A stretch of DNA of 32,981 bases from Ruminococcaceae bacterium UBA1404 (GTDB lineage Bacteria > Bacillota > Clostridia > Oscillospirales > Ruminococcaceae), in contig DBQC01000023.1 in assembly GCA_002305075.1 (NCBI GenBank), positions 52,002-84,982 of the forward strand. The letters are read 5' to 3'. Shown one piece after another: positions 16,564-24,456 of this stretch. Position 1 is the stretch's first letter. The number at the start of each line of letters is the position of its first letter. The notes beneath the pieces are model-generated. The model saw only the letters and a program-made list of their open reading frames with translations. It made no database searches and had not been told where the DNA came from. The position numbers were made by a program, and so were the translations under genes.

Positions 16564-17943
16564 ATGGCCAAGGACATGACCCAGGGCAAACCGTATAAGT
16601 TGATTTTGGCCTTTTCGGTGCCCATGTTGGTGGGCAATGTGTTTCAGCAGCTCTATAGTGTCGTGGACACCATTGTGGTGGGCCGATATGTCAGCTCCAA
16701 CGCGCTGGCCGCCATCGGCACTGCCATGCCTGTTATGTTTCTCTGCCTGGCGCTGTTCGGCGGGTTGGGGGTGGGCATGTCCATCGTCCTCTCCCAGTAC
16801 TACGGCGCCAGAGAGTATGACAATATGCAAAAGGCCATCAGCACCAGCATCTACTTTATCGCCTTTCTCACCCTTGTGCTGACCGTGATAGGCCTGCTTA
16901 TCACCCGGCCGCTGCTGCACCTGATGCAGGTGCCTCCCGAAATTATGGAGGATGCCACCACCTATCTGTACATCATCTTTGGGGGTACGGTCTGCATGGT
17001 GGTCTACAATGGCTACCTGGCGGTGCTGCGTGGCATTGGCGACTCGGTTACCCCCATGATCTTTCTGATTATTGCCACGCTGCTCAATGTGGTGCTGGAC
17101 CTTTGGTTTGTGCTGCAGTTTGGCTGGGATGTGGCCGGCGTGGCCATTGCCACGGTTATCGCCCAGGGCTTTTCGGGCATGTGCTGCTTCTTATATGTAA
17201 AATATAAGGTGCCCCAGTTGGCCATCAGCCCCGAGAACCGGGTTTTCGACCGGAACATCCTGCGCATTATGCTGCGGATGGGCATTCCCAGTGCGCTTCA
17301 GCAGACCTTTATTTCCATCAGCCAGATGGCGGTGCAGGGGCTGGTTAACAGCTATGGCCCGGTGGTGATGGCGGGATATACATCGGCCACCAAAATAGAT
17401 CACTTTGCCATGCAGCCCAGTATGAGCATCGGCAGCGCCCTTGGCATTTTTGTCGGACAAAATGTGGGGGCCGGGCGCATGAAGCGGGTACAGGAAGGCT
17501 TTAAGTCCACCTTCTTTATGGAGTGGGCCATCGGCCTTGCCATGAGTGTGTTGGCCTTTGTTTTTGCTCCCCAACTTATCGGGCTTTTTAACCGAGGGCC
17601 GGACAGCGCCGCCATCATCGCCGTGGGCAGCCAATACCTGCGGGTGGTGGGTATGTTCTACGCCGTGCTGGGCACCATGTATGTGTTTCAGAACCTGTTT
17701 CGGGGCGCAGGCGACACCTTTATGACGCTGGTGGTGTCGGTCTGCAACTTTAGCGTACGGGTTATTGGGGCCTATGCGCTGGCTTCGGTGGACAGCATCG
17801 GCCAAGAGGCCATTTGGTGGGCCATTCCGCTGGGATGGGCGGTGGCCGATGTGGTGGCGTTTGTGGCCTACAAAAGCGGTCGCTGGCGTCGCTTTGCTGT
17901 GACCCAGACCCCGTCAGAGCCGCTGCCCGAGGTCGAGGTATGA
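16564..17943 (+). CDS. MATE-family multidrug/sodium antiporter
   Basis: 459 residues with about 12 membrane segments in two halves. The N-terminal KLILAFSVPMLVGNVFQQLYSVVDTIVVGRYV is the MatE family start, and the second half repeats it (RMGIPSALQQTFISISQMAVQGLVNSYG). It exports cationic drugs or metabolites in exchange for Na+ or H+ at the cytoplasmic membrane; the substrate cannot be read from sequence. The start has a GGAGGA site, 38 bases after mutS2. It overlaps the next gene by four bases. Confidence 0.94.
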   Translation: MAKDMTQGKPYKLILAFSVPMLVGNVFQQLYSVVDTIVVGRYVSSNALAAIGTAMPVMFLCLALFGGLGVGMSIVLSQYYGAREYDNMQKAISTSIYFIAFLTLVLTVIGLLITRPLLHLMQVPPEIMEDATTYLYIIFGGTVCMVVYNGYLAVLRGIGDSVTPMIFLIIATLLNVVLDLWFVLQFGWDVAGVAIATVIAQGFSGMCCFLYVKYKVPQLAISPENRVFDRNILRIMLRMGIPSALQQTFISISQMAVQGLVNSYGPVVMAGYTSATKIDHFAMQPSMSIGSALGIFVGQNVGAGRMKRVQEGFKSTFFMEWAIGLAMSVLAFVFAPQLIGLFNRGPDSAAIIAVGSQYLRVVGMFYAVLGTMYVFQNLFRGAGDTFMTLVVSVCNFSVRVIGAYALASVDSIGQEAIWWAIPLGWAVADVVAFVAYKSGRWRRFAVTQTPSEPLPEVEV

Positions 17944-18449
17944 GCGACCATCCCCCGCCGCCCGACGCTTTGCTCGAGGGCCTGCCGCCTTTGATAGGCC
18001 CCTCGCCCCGGCTGCTGATTTTGGGCAGTATGCCGGGGCCCCAAAGCCTGCGTCTTGGGCGGTATTATGCCCACCCCCAAAACGCCTTTTGGCCCATCAT
18101 CAGCAGCCTAGTCGGCGTGGACACCCCTGACGACTATGCCGAACGCCGGGCGCTCATTGAGTGCAGATCCCTCATTTTGTGGGATGTGCTGGGCTGCTGC
18201 CGCCGAAAGGGGGCGCTGGATGCCCATATCCGGGATGCCCAGCCCAACGACCTTAAAGGGCTAATAGAGGCCTATCCCGGCCTTGAGCTGGTGGCCCTTA
18301 ACGGAGGCAAGGCCGCCGCCGATTTCCGGCGTCTTGGACTGTCCATCCCCTCGGTGCGGCTGCCCTCCACCTCCCCGGCTTACGCTTCTCTTTCCCGGGA
18401 TCAAAAAATCGAGCTGTGGCGTGCGGCAGTGGGGGAGTACTTTATCTAA
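17940..18449 (+). CDS. Hypoxanthine/uracil-DNA glycosylase family protein
   Basis: 169 residues from an ATG that overlaps the stop of the MATE gene (ATGA). The active-site motif is LILGSMPGPQSL near 26-37, followed by YYAHPQNAFWPI, then VALNGGKAAADFRRLG and RLPSTSPA. This matches the family 6 uracil-DNA glycosylase superfamily (hypoxanthine-DNA glycosylase, TIGR04274-like). It should remove deaminated bases, probably hypoxanthine, at the start of base-excision repair. The longer frame upstream lies inside the MATE gene and is not used. Confidence 0.85.
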   Translation: MSDHPPPPDALLEGLPPLIGPSPRLLILGSMPGPQSLRLGRYYAHPQNAFWPIISSLVGVDTPDDYAERRALIECRSLILWDVLGCCRRKGALDAHIRDAQPNDLKGLIEAYPGLELVALNGGKAAADFRRLGLSIPSVRLPSTSPAYASLSRDQKIELWRAAVGEYFI

Positions 18450-18457
18450 GCAAAAAC

Positions 18458-18494
18458 AAACGGGTCATCGGCACTGAGCCGATGACCCGTTTTT
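18458..18494. terminator. Bidirectional terminator between convergent genes
   Basis: A perfect 12-bp stem (CGGGTCATCGGC) with a 5-base loop, flanked by A-rich sequence and TTTTT. It serves the glycosylase gene and the DUF3810 gene. Confidence 0.9.
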
Positions 18495-18509
18495 AATTAT
18501 GTGGTTAGC

Positions 18510-19637
18510 TTACCACCGGCGGTACTCGGCAATGAGCAGATCCACCACCTGCCCGTAGCTTCGGGTGCCGGCGGGCTGGCTGTTTACCCGCAGGTAGACA
18601 TCGTTCACCCGGTCGGAGAGGTCGGCCAAAGTGCCGTCGTACCGTCCCCAGTGGGTTCTGGCCTCGATGATGTCCCGCTGCACCGGCTCACTGAGCCCCT
18701 CATAGACCCGGTTATAGGCCTCGGTATCCGCACCGGACAGGGCACTTAAGCAGTAGCGCAGGGCCATCAGATTGCCGCTGTAGGCAAAGTCGGGGTTGTC
18801 GCTGTCCCGACAGGCTAAATAGGCGATAAAGTTGGCCTCGTCCTCCCGCATAAAACCCTGGGCGTGGGCCAGCTCGTGGAGCATGGTAAAGGGCATTTCG
18901 GCGGCGGGCATCTTGGTGTTAAAGTTGGCCTCGGTAAAGTAGGGGAAGAAAAAGCCCGACAGTTTGAGCTGATTTAGCACAAAGGAGGAGGCCACCGGTT
19001 TGGGCGGCGGCGTAATGCCCCCGAGCACCGGGTAGGTGGCGCTTAGATTTTCCATGACCAAGTTGGCCTGAGCTGCCACTGCATAGAGGTTTTTCCCGGT
19101 GAGCAGCACCTGCCCCTGGTCATTTTCGGCCACCAGAGCACGCAGCTCGCCGGCCCGTTGCCCGAGGATGACAGATAGGTCCTCCAGCTCCTCTAAGGTG
19201 GCGGGCTCCACCACATGCTGGGAGTAGTATGTAAAAGGCTGGCGATGGTAGTTGGGCGCACAGAGCACCACAAAGCCCAGCACCAGATAAGAAAGTGTGG
19301 CCAGCACGGCACAGAGGGCATCGAACAGCATTTTAGGCCGGGCCTTCTTTTTGGCCTTGGCCAGCATCAGCACAAGGCGCACCCCCATCACCAGTGCAAA
19401 CAGCAAAGAGGCAATAATGGTGAGCTCGGCCATGGAGGCGGGCAGGAACTTGCCCACAAGGGTGCTAAAGTTGGTGATCATGGGGTAGATGGAAGTGGAG
19501 TAGCCCCGCTCGGTTATATCCGGGTCGCGGGAGTAGATAAACCAAAAGGCACCGGCCGCCAAAAGGGGCCATAGGCTCATAAAAAGGGGCTTGGCCCAGT
19601 CAAATCCGGGCTTAGACTTGTTGCGGGTGGCTTGCAT
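18510..19637 (-). CDS. DUF3810 membrane zincin (putative metallopeptidase)
   Basis: 375 residues. Three membrane segments lie at about 16-36, 70-93 and 106-127. After them is an extracytoplasmic domain with HELAHAQGF (HELAH at 254-258) and a downstream EDEANFIAYLAC carrying the likely third zinc ligand. This is the HExxH gluzincin layout of DUF3810. The catalytic residues look intact; the substrate is unknown. The start has an AAAGGAG site, and a TTAACG-17-TATAAT promoter lies upstream. Confidence 0.9.
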   Translation of the reverse strand: MQATRNKSKPGFDWAKPLFMSLWPLLAAGAFWFIYSRDPDITERGYSTSIYPMITNFSTLVGKFLPASMAELTIIASLLFALVMGVRLVLMLAKAKKKARPKMLFDALCAVLATLSYLVLGFVVLCAPNYHRQPFTYYSQHVVEPATLEELEDLSVILGQRAGELRALVAENDQGQVLLTGKNLYAVAAQANLVMENLSATYPVLGGITPPPKPVASSFVLNQLKLSGFFFPYFTEANFNTKMPAAEMPFTMLHELAHAQGFMREDEANFIAYLACRDSDNPDFAYSGNLMALRYCLSALSGADTEAYNRVYEGLSEPVQRDIIEARTHWGRYDGTLADLSDRVNDVYLRVNSQPAGTRSYGQVVDLLIAEYRRW

Positions 19638-19684
19638 GGCAGATCTCCTTTGCGGCAGATGGCCGATAATATAGGCGTGAGGCC

Positions 19685-19713
19685 ATTATAGCATACTTTT
19701 TAGGCTTCGTTAA
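19685..19713 (-). promoter_or_regulatory. Promoter of the DUF3810 gene
   Basis: On the minus strand: TTAACG, 17 bases, TATAAT. The -10 is perfect. The start codon follows about 48 bases after it. Confidence 0.65.
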
Positions 19714-19724
19714 TTGCTTTAAGC

Positions 19725-19758
19725 AAAAAAGCGGATATTTCCACTTGGAAATATCCGC
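19725..19758 (-). terminator. Terminator downstream of nrdG
   Basis: A perfect 12-bp stem (GCGGATATTTCC) with a 4-base loop, followed on the minus strand by TTTTTT. It lies about 96 bases after the nrdG stop; the sequence between holds nothing else I can identify. Confidence 0.8.
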
Positions 19759-19853
19759 TTGCTGTTTTTGGATTTGTGGCGTAAAGCCTGCCGCCATCCT
19801 CTAAATGGGCGCTGCGCCATCCCGCCGAGGGCGTCGTATGCTCGCTCGGGCGG

Positions 19854-20357
19854 CTAAAGCACCAGCTCTACCACATGACCGCTGCCGAGCGAGGCGGGCA
19901 GGTCGATGATGCGCTGGTTGCGGCTGCCCCTAAACTTGAGCGTCAGGCTGCGGCTGCTCTGCTCAAATCGGCCGTCCACAAGAATGTCGCAAAGGCCCAG
20001 CAGCCGTGCGATGTCGGCATCTTTTTTGGACAGGGCAATCAGCTCCTCATAGGTGTAGCCCGAGTAGACCATAATGTGCACATCTTGGGCCTTCAGGCGG
20101 GCGCACAGCTCGGCCAAGGGAGCGGGCTGACTAAAGGGCTCTCCCCCGGACAGGGTGACCCCCTGAAGCAGCGGATTGCGATGGTATCGGCGGCAGAGCT
20201 GGTCGATATCGGTGACTTCGCCGCCGGCAAAGTCGTGGGTTTGGGGGTTGTGGCAGCCCTTGCAGCGGTGGGGGCATCCCTGTGTAAAGATGACAAACCG
20301 CAGCCCGGGGCCGTCTACGATAGACTCCTCCACCACGCCGGATATGCGCAATTCCAT
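19854..20357 (-). CDS. nrdG: Anaerobic ribonucleotide reductase activase NrdG
   Basis: 167 residues. A radical-SAM motif C-x3-C-x2-C (Cys 28, 32, 35; CPHRCKGC), preceded by VDGPGLRFVIFTQG and followed by TLSGGEPF, is typical of NrdG. It uses SAM and a [4Fe-4S] cluster to make the glycyl radical on NrdD. It starts two bases after the nrdD stop, so the pair is an operon. Confidence 0.96.
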   Translation of the reverse strand: MELRISGVVEESIVDGPGLRFVIFTQGCPHRCKGCHNPQTHDFAGGEVTDIDQLCRRYHRNPLLQGVTLSGGEPFSQPAPLAELCARLKAQDVHIMVYSGYTYEELIALSKKDADIARLLGLCDILVDGRFEQSSRSLTLKFRGSRNQRIIDLPASLGSGHVVELVL

Positions 20358-20359
20358 GT

Positions 20360-22693
20360 CTACACCCCCGCAGGATCCATGCTGCCGAGGCTATGTTTGA
20401 CCCGGTCACGCTCCTCGCACTGCTTTGCGTTGTTAAAGCGGTCGAGGGTGCCCACCAAGTAGCCGGTAATGCGGCGGATACGCTCAAACCGGGGGCCGTC
20501 GTCGGCCTCGGTGCGTCCGCAGCCGGGGCACTCGTCGCCGATGATGCCGTTGTAACCGCACACGGGGTCTCGATCGACCGGGTGGTTGATCGAGCCGTAG
20601 CCAATACCGCTTCTTTGCATAAAGCGCACCACTTGCTCAAAGGCCTCAAGGTTCTGCGAGGGGTCGCCGTCCATCTCCACATAGGTGATGTGGCCGGCGT
20701 TGGTCAGGGCGTGGTAGGGGGCCTCTAAGCGGATTTTATCAAAGGCGCTGATGGGGTAATACACCGGTATGTGAAAGGAGTTGGTGTAATAGTCCCGGTC
20801 GGTAACGCCCTCTATCACACCAAAGCGCTCGCGGTCCATGCTTACAAACCGGCCCGAAAGTCCTTCGGCGGGGGTGGCAATCAAAGTGTAGTTAAGGCCG
20901 CTTTCCAGAGAGCGCTCGTTGACCCGTTTGCGCATATAGCCCACAATCTCAAGACCGAGGTTCTGAGCCTGAGCGGTTTGGCCGTGGTGGCTTCCGGTAA
21001 GCGCCTTGAGACATTCGGCCAGACCGATAAAGCCTACCGTGAGGGTGCCGTGCTTGAGGATTTCGCCCACTTCGTCATCGGGACCAAGCTTATCACTGTC
21101 CATCCATATGCCCTGACCCATGAGGAAGGGGAAGTTGCGCACCTTTTTCTTGGCCTGAATAAGAAAGCGCTCGTATAGCTGGTCGCAGATGAGGTCAAGC
21201 TTGCCGTCTAGCATCTCAAAGAACAAGTCCAAATCGCCGCCCGATTTTATGGCCAGCCTCGGCAGGTTGACCGAGGTAAAGCTCAGGTTGCCCCGGCCGG
21301 CGGTGGTCTCTCGGCTGCGGTCGTGCACATTGGCCATAACCCGGGTGCGGCAACCCATATAGGCCACCTCGGTATCGGGGTCGCCGGGGCGGTAGTGCTG
21401 GAGGTTAAAGGGGGCGTCTAAAAAGGAGAAGTTGGGGAACAGCCGCTTGGCAGACACCCGGCAGGCCAGCTGAAAGAGCGGATAGTTGGGGTCGCCGGGG
21501 TTTAGGTTGACCCCCTCCTTGACCTTGAAGATGTGGATGGGGAAGATGGGGGTCTCACCCCCGCCCAGTCCCGCCTCGGCGGCCAGCAGAATGTTCTCGA
21601 TCACCATGCGCCCCTCGGGTGAGGTGTCGGTACCGTAGTTGAGCGAGCTAAAGGGTATCTGCGCCCCGGCCCGGGAGTGCATGGTGTTCAGGTTATGTAC
21701 CAGCGCCTCCATGGCCTGATAGGTGGCCCGCCGGGTCTCTTTTAGAGCGTATTTGTAGGCGAGCTTTTGCACCTTGTCCACCATGGGGCCGTCCAGCCGG
21801 GCCGACAGCAGAGCAGCCTCGGCCTCCCAGTAGGCGTCCATATCCTCGAGGGTGGGAAAAATGCCAAGCTCAGCCTCGATTTGGTCGGCGATTTGGGCAG
21901 CTATGGCGCCGTCTTCCTCGGTGAGAATTTCCAGAGCCTTCGCCATATTGGCGCGATAGAGCTTGCGAAAGGTCTTTTTGATGCCCTTGGCCATGGCGTA
22001 GTCAAAATTGGGGATGCTCTGGCCGCCGTGCTGGTCATTTTGGTTGGACTGAATGGCGATGCAGGCCAGTGCGGCGTAGCTCTGAATGTCGTTGGGCTCG
22101 CGCAAAAAGCCGTGGCCGGTAGAAAATCCGCCGGTAAACAGCTTGTCGATGTCGATTTGGCAGCAGGTGGTGGTGAGGGTAAGAAAATCCAGGTCGTGGA
22201 TGTGGATATCCCCTTCCCGGTGGGCGACGGCGTGTTCGGGCTTAAGGATAAACATCTCGTAAAACTGCTTGGCGCCCTCGCTACCGTACTTGAGCATGGT
22301 GCCCATAGCGGTATCGCCGTCTATGTTGGCGTTTTCACGCTTAATGTCATTGTCTCGGGCGGCACTAAAGGTCAAATCCTCGTAGACCTTCATCAGCCGG
22401 GTGTTCATGGTGCGTACCCGGGTGCGCTCGGCCCGGTAAAGGATATATTCCTTGGCTGTGCGGGCGTGGCCGTTCTCGATGAGGACTTTTTCCACCGTAT
22501 CCTGTATTTGCTCCACGGTGGGCTGCTCCAACCCGGTGCGAACAAGCTGCGCCTCTACCAGCTCAGCCAGATGCTCGGCGGTTTGCCGGTCCCGTCCGCC
22601 GATAGCCTGTGCAGCCTTAAAGATGGCGTCGGCAATTTTTTCGCGGTCGAACAGCACCGTGCGTCCGTCCCGCTTCAGTATGGTTGTAATCAT
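20360..22693 (-). CDS. nrdD: Anaerobic ribonucleoside-triphosphate reductase NrdD
   Basis: 777 residues. An N-terminal ATP-cone (about 1-95; KRDGRTVLFDREKIADAI) gives allosteric control. The catalytic body follows, with NSFHIPVYY near 650. The glycyl radical residue is Gly744 in RITGYL. The C-terminal zinc site reads DPVCG ... CPGC (Cys 712, 722, 725), so the first of the four usual cysteines is Asp. It makes deoxynucleotides without oxygen. The start follows AAGGGGAA. The promoter overlaps sequences like NrdR boxes. Confidence 0.96.
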   Translation of the reverse strand: MITTILKRDGRTVLFDREKIADAIFKAAQAIGGRDRQTAEHLAELVEAQLVRTGLEQPTVEQIQDTVEKVLIENGHARTAKEYILYRAERTRVRTMNTRLMKVYEDLTFSAARDNDIKRENANIDGDTAMGTMLKYGSEGAKQFYEMFILKPEHAVAHREGDIHIHDLDFLTLTTTCCQIDIDKLFTGGFSTGHGFLREPNDIQSYAALACIAIQSNQNDQHGGQSIPNFDYAMAKGIKKTFRKLYRANMAKALEILTEEDGAIAAQIADQIEAELGIFPTLEDMDAYWEAEAALLSARLDGPMVDKVQKLAYKYALKETRRATYQAMEALVHNLNTMHSRAGAQIPFSSLNYGTDTSPEGRMVIENILLAAEAGLGGGETPIFPIHIFKVKEGVNLNPGDPNYPLFQLACRVSAKRLFPNFSFLDAPFNLQHYRPGDPDTEVAYMGCRTRVMANVHDRSRETTAGRGNLSFTSVNLPRLAIKSGGDLDLFFEMLDGKLDLICDQLYERFLIQAKKKVRNFPFLMGQGIWMDSDKLGPDDEVGEILKHGTLTVGFIGLAECLKALTGSHHGQTAQAQNLGLEIVGYMRKRVNERSLESGLNYTLIATPAEGLSGRFVSMDRERFGVIEGVTDRDYYTNSFHIPVYYPISAFDKIRLEAPYHALTNAGHITYVEMDGDPSQNLEAFEQVVRFMQRSGIGYGSINHPVDRDPVCGYNGIIGDECPGCGRTEADDGPRFERIRRITGYLVGTLDRFNNAKQCEERDRVKHSLGSMDPAGV

Positions 22694-22731
22694 GCAAATT
22701 CCCCTTATATAGGCGTTGGTGCCGCCTACCT

Positions 22732-22747
22732 ATACTATATGTTGTAT
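22732..22747. promoter_or_regulatory. Putative NrdR box 1
   Basis: ATACTATATGTTGTAT matches 13 of 16 positions of my recollection of the NrdR consensus (ACACWATATATWGTGT). It lies about 20-35 bases downstream of the nrdD -10 box, in the leader. Confidence 0.5.
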
Positions 22748-22764
22748 TTGTTGAGCACTTATAT

Positions 22765-22780
22765 TTACTATATACCCTAC
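22765..22780. promoter_or_regulatory. Putative degenerate NrdR box 2
   Basis: A second ACTATATA core starts 33 bases from that of box 1, about three DNA turns, the usual arrangement of paired NrdR boxes. Only the left half matches well. It overlaps the nrdD -10 box. Confidence 0.35.
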
Positions 22781-22795
22781 ATATGGTGCCGTCAA
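22767..22795 (-). promoter_or_regulatory. Promoter of nrdD-nrdG
   Basis: On the minus strand: TTGACG, 17 bases, TATAGT. Good match to a sigma-A promoter about 73 bases before the start codon. Confidence 0.65.
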
Positions 22796-22941
22796 TGGAG
22801 ATAATCCACAGAGATGACGCCCATAATTCGTGCTTAATTTCTCTTTTGCCGCAGCGGGCATAGACCTTTACAGGCCTTTTATGCCCAACAAGTGGCGCAC
22901 CCTCTGCCCACGGATGGGGTACTCGGGTGCGCAAGGTGGGG

Positions 22942-23250
22942 TTAAATGAGCTGTCGGTGGCGGGCAAGATCGGCCGACACCCGGGCCACCAGCGTCCAGA
23001 TGACGGCAGGGGGCAAAGCGCTTTGGGCGGCCACCTCCTCCACCCGTTGGGCAATCGAGCCCCGGCTGCCCAACACGGTCAGCACCCGATGGCGATCGGC
23101 CTCCTCAAGGGCGCCCAGCACTCGGTCCACCGTGTGGTAGTTGGCAGCATCCACCGGACTGCTAAGGGACACGAGGTCTCCGGCCGGATGGAGCCGTGCA
23201 TAGGTGCGAATCATGTGGTTGACATAATCGGCGTAGAAGGGCTTGGACAC
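22942..23250 (-). CDS. Sigma-region-4-like small protein
   Basis: The GTG at 23250 is chosen because a GGAGG site lies 6 bases before it; the ATG two codons earlier touches the site. The product has 102 residues. It opens SKPFYADYVNHMIRTYARL, a start I recall in uncharacterised clostridial and phage-associated proteins. The C-terminal half (DRHRVLTVLGSRGSIAQRVEEVAAQSALPPAVIWTLVARVSADLA...) has the look of a sigma-70 region 4 HTH. It lies downstream of the Cro-like gene and probably shares its transcript. Role unknown; DNA binding is inferred. Confidence 0.7.
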   Translation of the reverse strand: MSKPFYADYVNHMIRTYARLHPAGDLVSLSSPVDAANYHTVDRVLGALEEADRHRVLTVLGSRGSIAQRVEEVAAQSALPPAVIWTLVARVSADLARHRQLI

Positions 23251-23277
23251 ATTCATCCTCCGTTTCGTTTGCAGGCC

Positions 23278-23313
23278 ATGCCGGGCGGTGCAAGGGGTGA
23301 GCTCTCCCGGCAT
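23278..23313. other. Inverted repeat between the two minus-strand switch genes
   Basis: An 8-bp stem ATGCCGGG/CCCGGCAT with a 20-base loop lies in the 113-base gap. It has no T-run. It may slow transcription or affect mRNA stability between the two genes. Confidence 0.5.
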
Positions 23314-23363
23314 TGGTCCCGCTGTACTGCCCAGTTGGGTTGTTGCAAAACGCATCCATTCCT

Positions 23364-23567
23364 TCAAAAAAAGATGAAGAGCTTTTCGGCAGGAATATCG
23401 AGGGCTTGGCAGATCAGACCAGCCTCCCGGCTGCTGAAGGCTGCGTAGCCGCCGATTTTGGCGCACAGACTGCCGAGTGGAATGCCGGTAATCTGGCTTA
23501 GCTGCCCATAGGTCAGGCCGCGCTCGGAAATTTTTTGCTTTAAGCGCGTGTGTTTTTTACGGGCCAT
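23364..23567 (-). CDS. Small Cro-like HTH protein
   Basis: 67 residues from the ATG at 23567, which follows GGGAGGTG by 7 bases; the earlier ATG has no site. A single lambda-repressor-like HTH is seen: TYGQLSQITGIPLGSLCAKIGGYAAFSSREAGLICQALDIP. It is divergent from the S24-type repressor gene, as cro is from cI. It is transcribed from a near-perfect TTGACA-16-TATAAT promoter flanked by two operator-like motifs. Confidence 0.82.
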   Translation of the reverse strand: MARKKHTRLKQKISERGLTYGQLSQITGIPLGSLCAKIGGYAAFSSREAGLICQALDIPAEKLFIFF

Positions 23568-23589
23568 CAGCGGCACCTCCCATCATGGT

Positions 23590-23600
23590 TGCGTTTCGCA
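23590..23600. promoter_or_regulatory. Operator-like motif O1
   Basis: TGCGTTTCGCA, a perfect palindrome (TGCG/CGCA with 3 central bases), lies at about +2 to +12 of the Cro-like gene's predicted transcript. It is the most symmetric of three copies. Confidence 0.65.
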
Positions 23601-23608
23601 TTGATTGT

Positions 23609-23636
23609 ATTATAGCAGTTCATTCCAGATTGTCAA
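23609..23636 (-). promoter_or_regulatory. Promoter of the Cro-like gene
   Basis: On the minus strand: TTGACA, 16 bases, TATAAT. Both hexamers are perfect. It is flanked by O1 downstream and O2 upstream. Confidence 0.8.
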
Positions 23637-23647
23637 TGCCTTTCGCA
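23637..23647. promoter_or_regulatory. Operator-like motif O2
   Basis: TGCCTTTCGCA, one base different from O1, directly next to the -35 box of the Cro-like promoter. Confidence 0.6.
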
Positions 23648-23676
23648 ATAAATTTTAGAAAAACTTCTTATAAGCG

Positions 23677-23705
23677 TTGCTTTTCGCATAAAATTCGGCT
23701 ATACT
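23677..23705 (+). promoter_or_regulatory. Promoter of the S24-type repressor gene
   Basis: TTGCTT, 17 bases, TATACT, about 31 bases before the start codon. The -35 box lies inside operator-like motif O3, which suggests autoregulation. Confidence 0.65.
23678..23688. promoter_or_regulatory. Operator-like motif O3
   Basis: TGCTTTTCGCA, one base different from O1, covering the -35 box of the repressor's own promoter. Confidence 0.6.
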
Positions 23706-23736
23706 AAGCTTAACAACCCTATTGGAGTGATGCCCT

Positions 23737-24393
23737 ATGGCACGACCCACCATCCACACAGCGGTGTTCGCCCGCCGGCTGACCGAGGCCATGGCCGATG
23801 CCGAATACAACACCTACACCTTGGCCGAGCGCCTCTCGCTCACCCCCTCCACCATCAGCCGCTATATGAACGGTCTTATGCAGCCCAAAATGACCACGCT
23901 TCAGGCCATGGCCGGCCTGCTCGATGTAAACCCCGACTGGCTCATGGGGCAGGACGCCCCCCGTTACCGCCCCGAGCGGGTTCTGACCCTTGATAACATT
24001 CTGCTCATCGACACCAAGGCAGCCCCGCTGCTGGGCACCATTGCCGCCGGCGAGCCCATTATGGCGGTGGAGGACTGCGATAGCTATATCCCCTGCACCG
24101 CCGACTGTGGCGCCGACTTTGCCCTACGGGTTAAGGGAGACAGCATGGTGGGCGCCCGAATTCTGGATGGCGACATTGTGTTTATCCGTCGCCAGCCCAC
24201 GGTGGAGCAGGGGGAGATTGCCGCCGTGCTCCATGGCAACGAGGCCACCCTCAAGCGCTTTAAGCGTTACGGAGACATGGTGGTGCTGTCGGCCGAAAAC
24301 CCCGACTACGAGGATATTGTCATCCCCCTCGACCAAAGCTCGGATGTGCGAATTTTAGGCAAGGCCGTGGCCTTCCAGAGCAAAATTCGTTAG
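23737..24393 (+). CDS. LexA/CI-like self-cleaving repressor (HTH plus S24 peptidase)
   Basis: 218 residues. An XRE-type HTH occupies about 10-68 (TLAERLSLTPSTISRYMNG). The C-terminal S24 domain has an Ala104-Gly105 bond in TIAAGEP as the likely cleavage site, Ser136 in KGDSMVGA as nucleophile and Lys173 in ATLKRF as the general base. All three are intact, so RecA-stimulated self-cleavage is likely. The HTH is of the CI type and unlike the winged helix of LexA. It is divergent from a Cro-like gene. The start has a GGAGTGA site. Confidence 0.9.
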   Translation: MARPTIHTAVFARRLTEAMADAEYNTYTLAERLSLTPSTISRYMNGLMQPKMTTLQAMAGLLDVNPDWLMGQDAPRYRPERVLTLDNILLIDTKAAPLLGTIAAGEPIMAVEDCDSYIPCTADCGADFALRVKGDSMVGARILDGDIVFIRRQPTVEQGEIAAVLHGNEATLKRFKRYGDMVVLSAENPDYEDIVIPLDQSSDVRILGKAVAFQSKIR

Positions 24394-24411
24394 AAACCAT
24401 GTCCCAACAAC

Positions 24412-24448
24412 AAATCCGCCGCGCTGAGTTTTCAGCACGGCGGATTTT
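24412..24448. terminator. Bidirectional terminator, repressor gene and dpaL
   Basis: Stem AAATCCGCCG/CGGCGGATTT with an inner GCTGA/TCAGC hairpin, flanked by A and T runs. Confidence 0.85.
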
Positions 24449-24456
24449 AGATGGTA

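Noticed and set aside
21767..22804. Plus-strand open frame of 345 codons opposite nrdD
   Set aside because: Antisense shadow; it crosses the nrdD promoter and has no ribosome binding site.
22857..22932. Two inverted repeats (GGGCATA/TATGCCC and GCGCACCC/GGGTGCGC) as terminators of the sigma-4-like gene
   Set aside because: Neither is followed by a T-run on the minus strand, so they are not called terminators; they may still form structure at the 3' end.
22942..24393. Complete prophage
   Set aside because: Only regulatory genes are present; no integrase, replication, packaging or structural genes lie nearby, and flanking genes are ordinary chromosomal ones.
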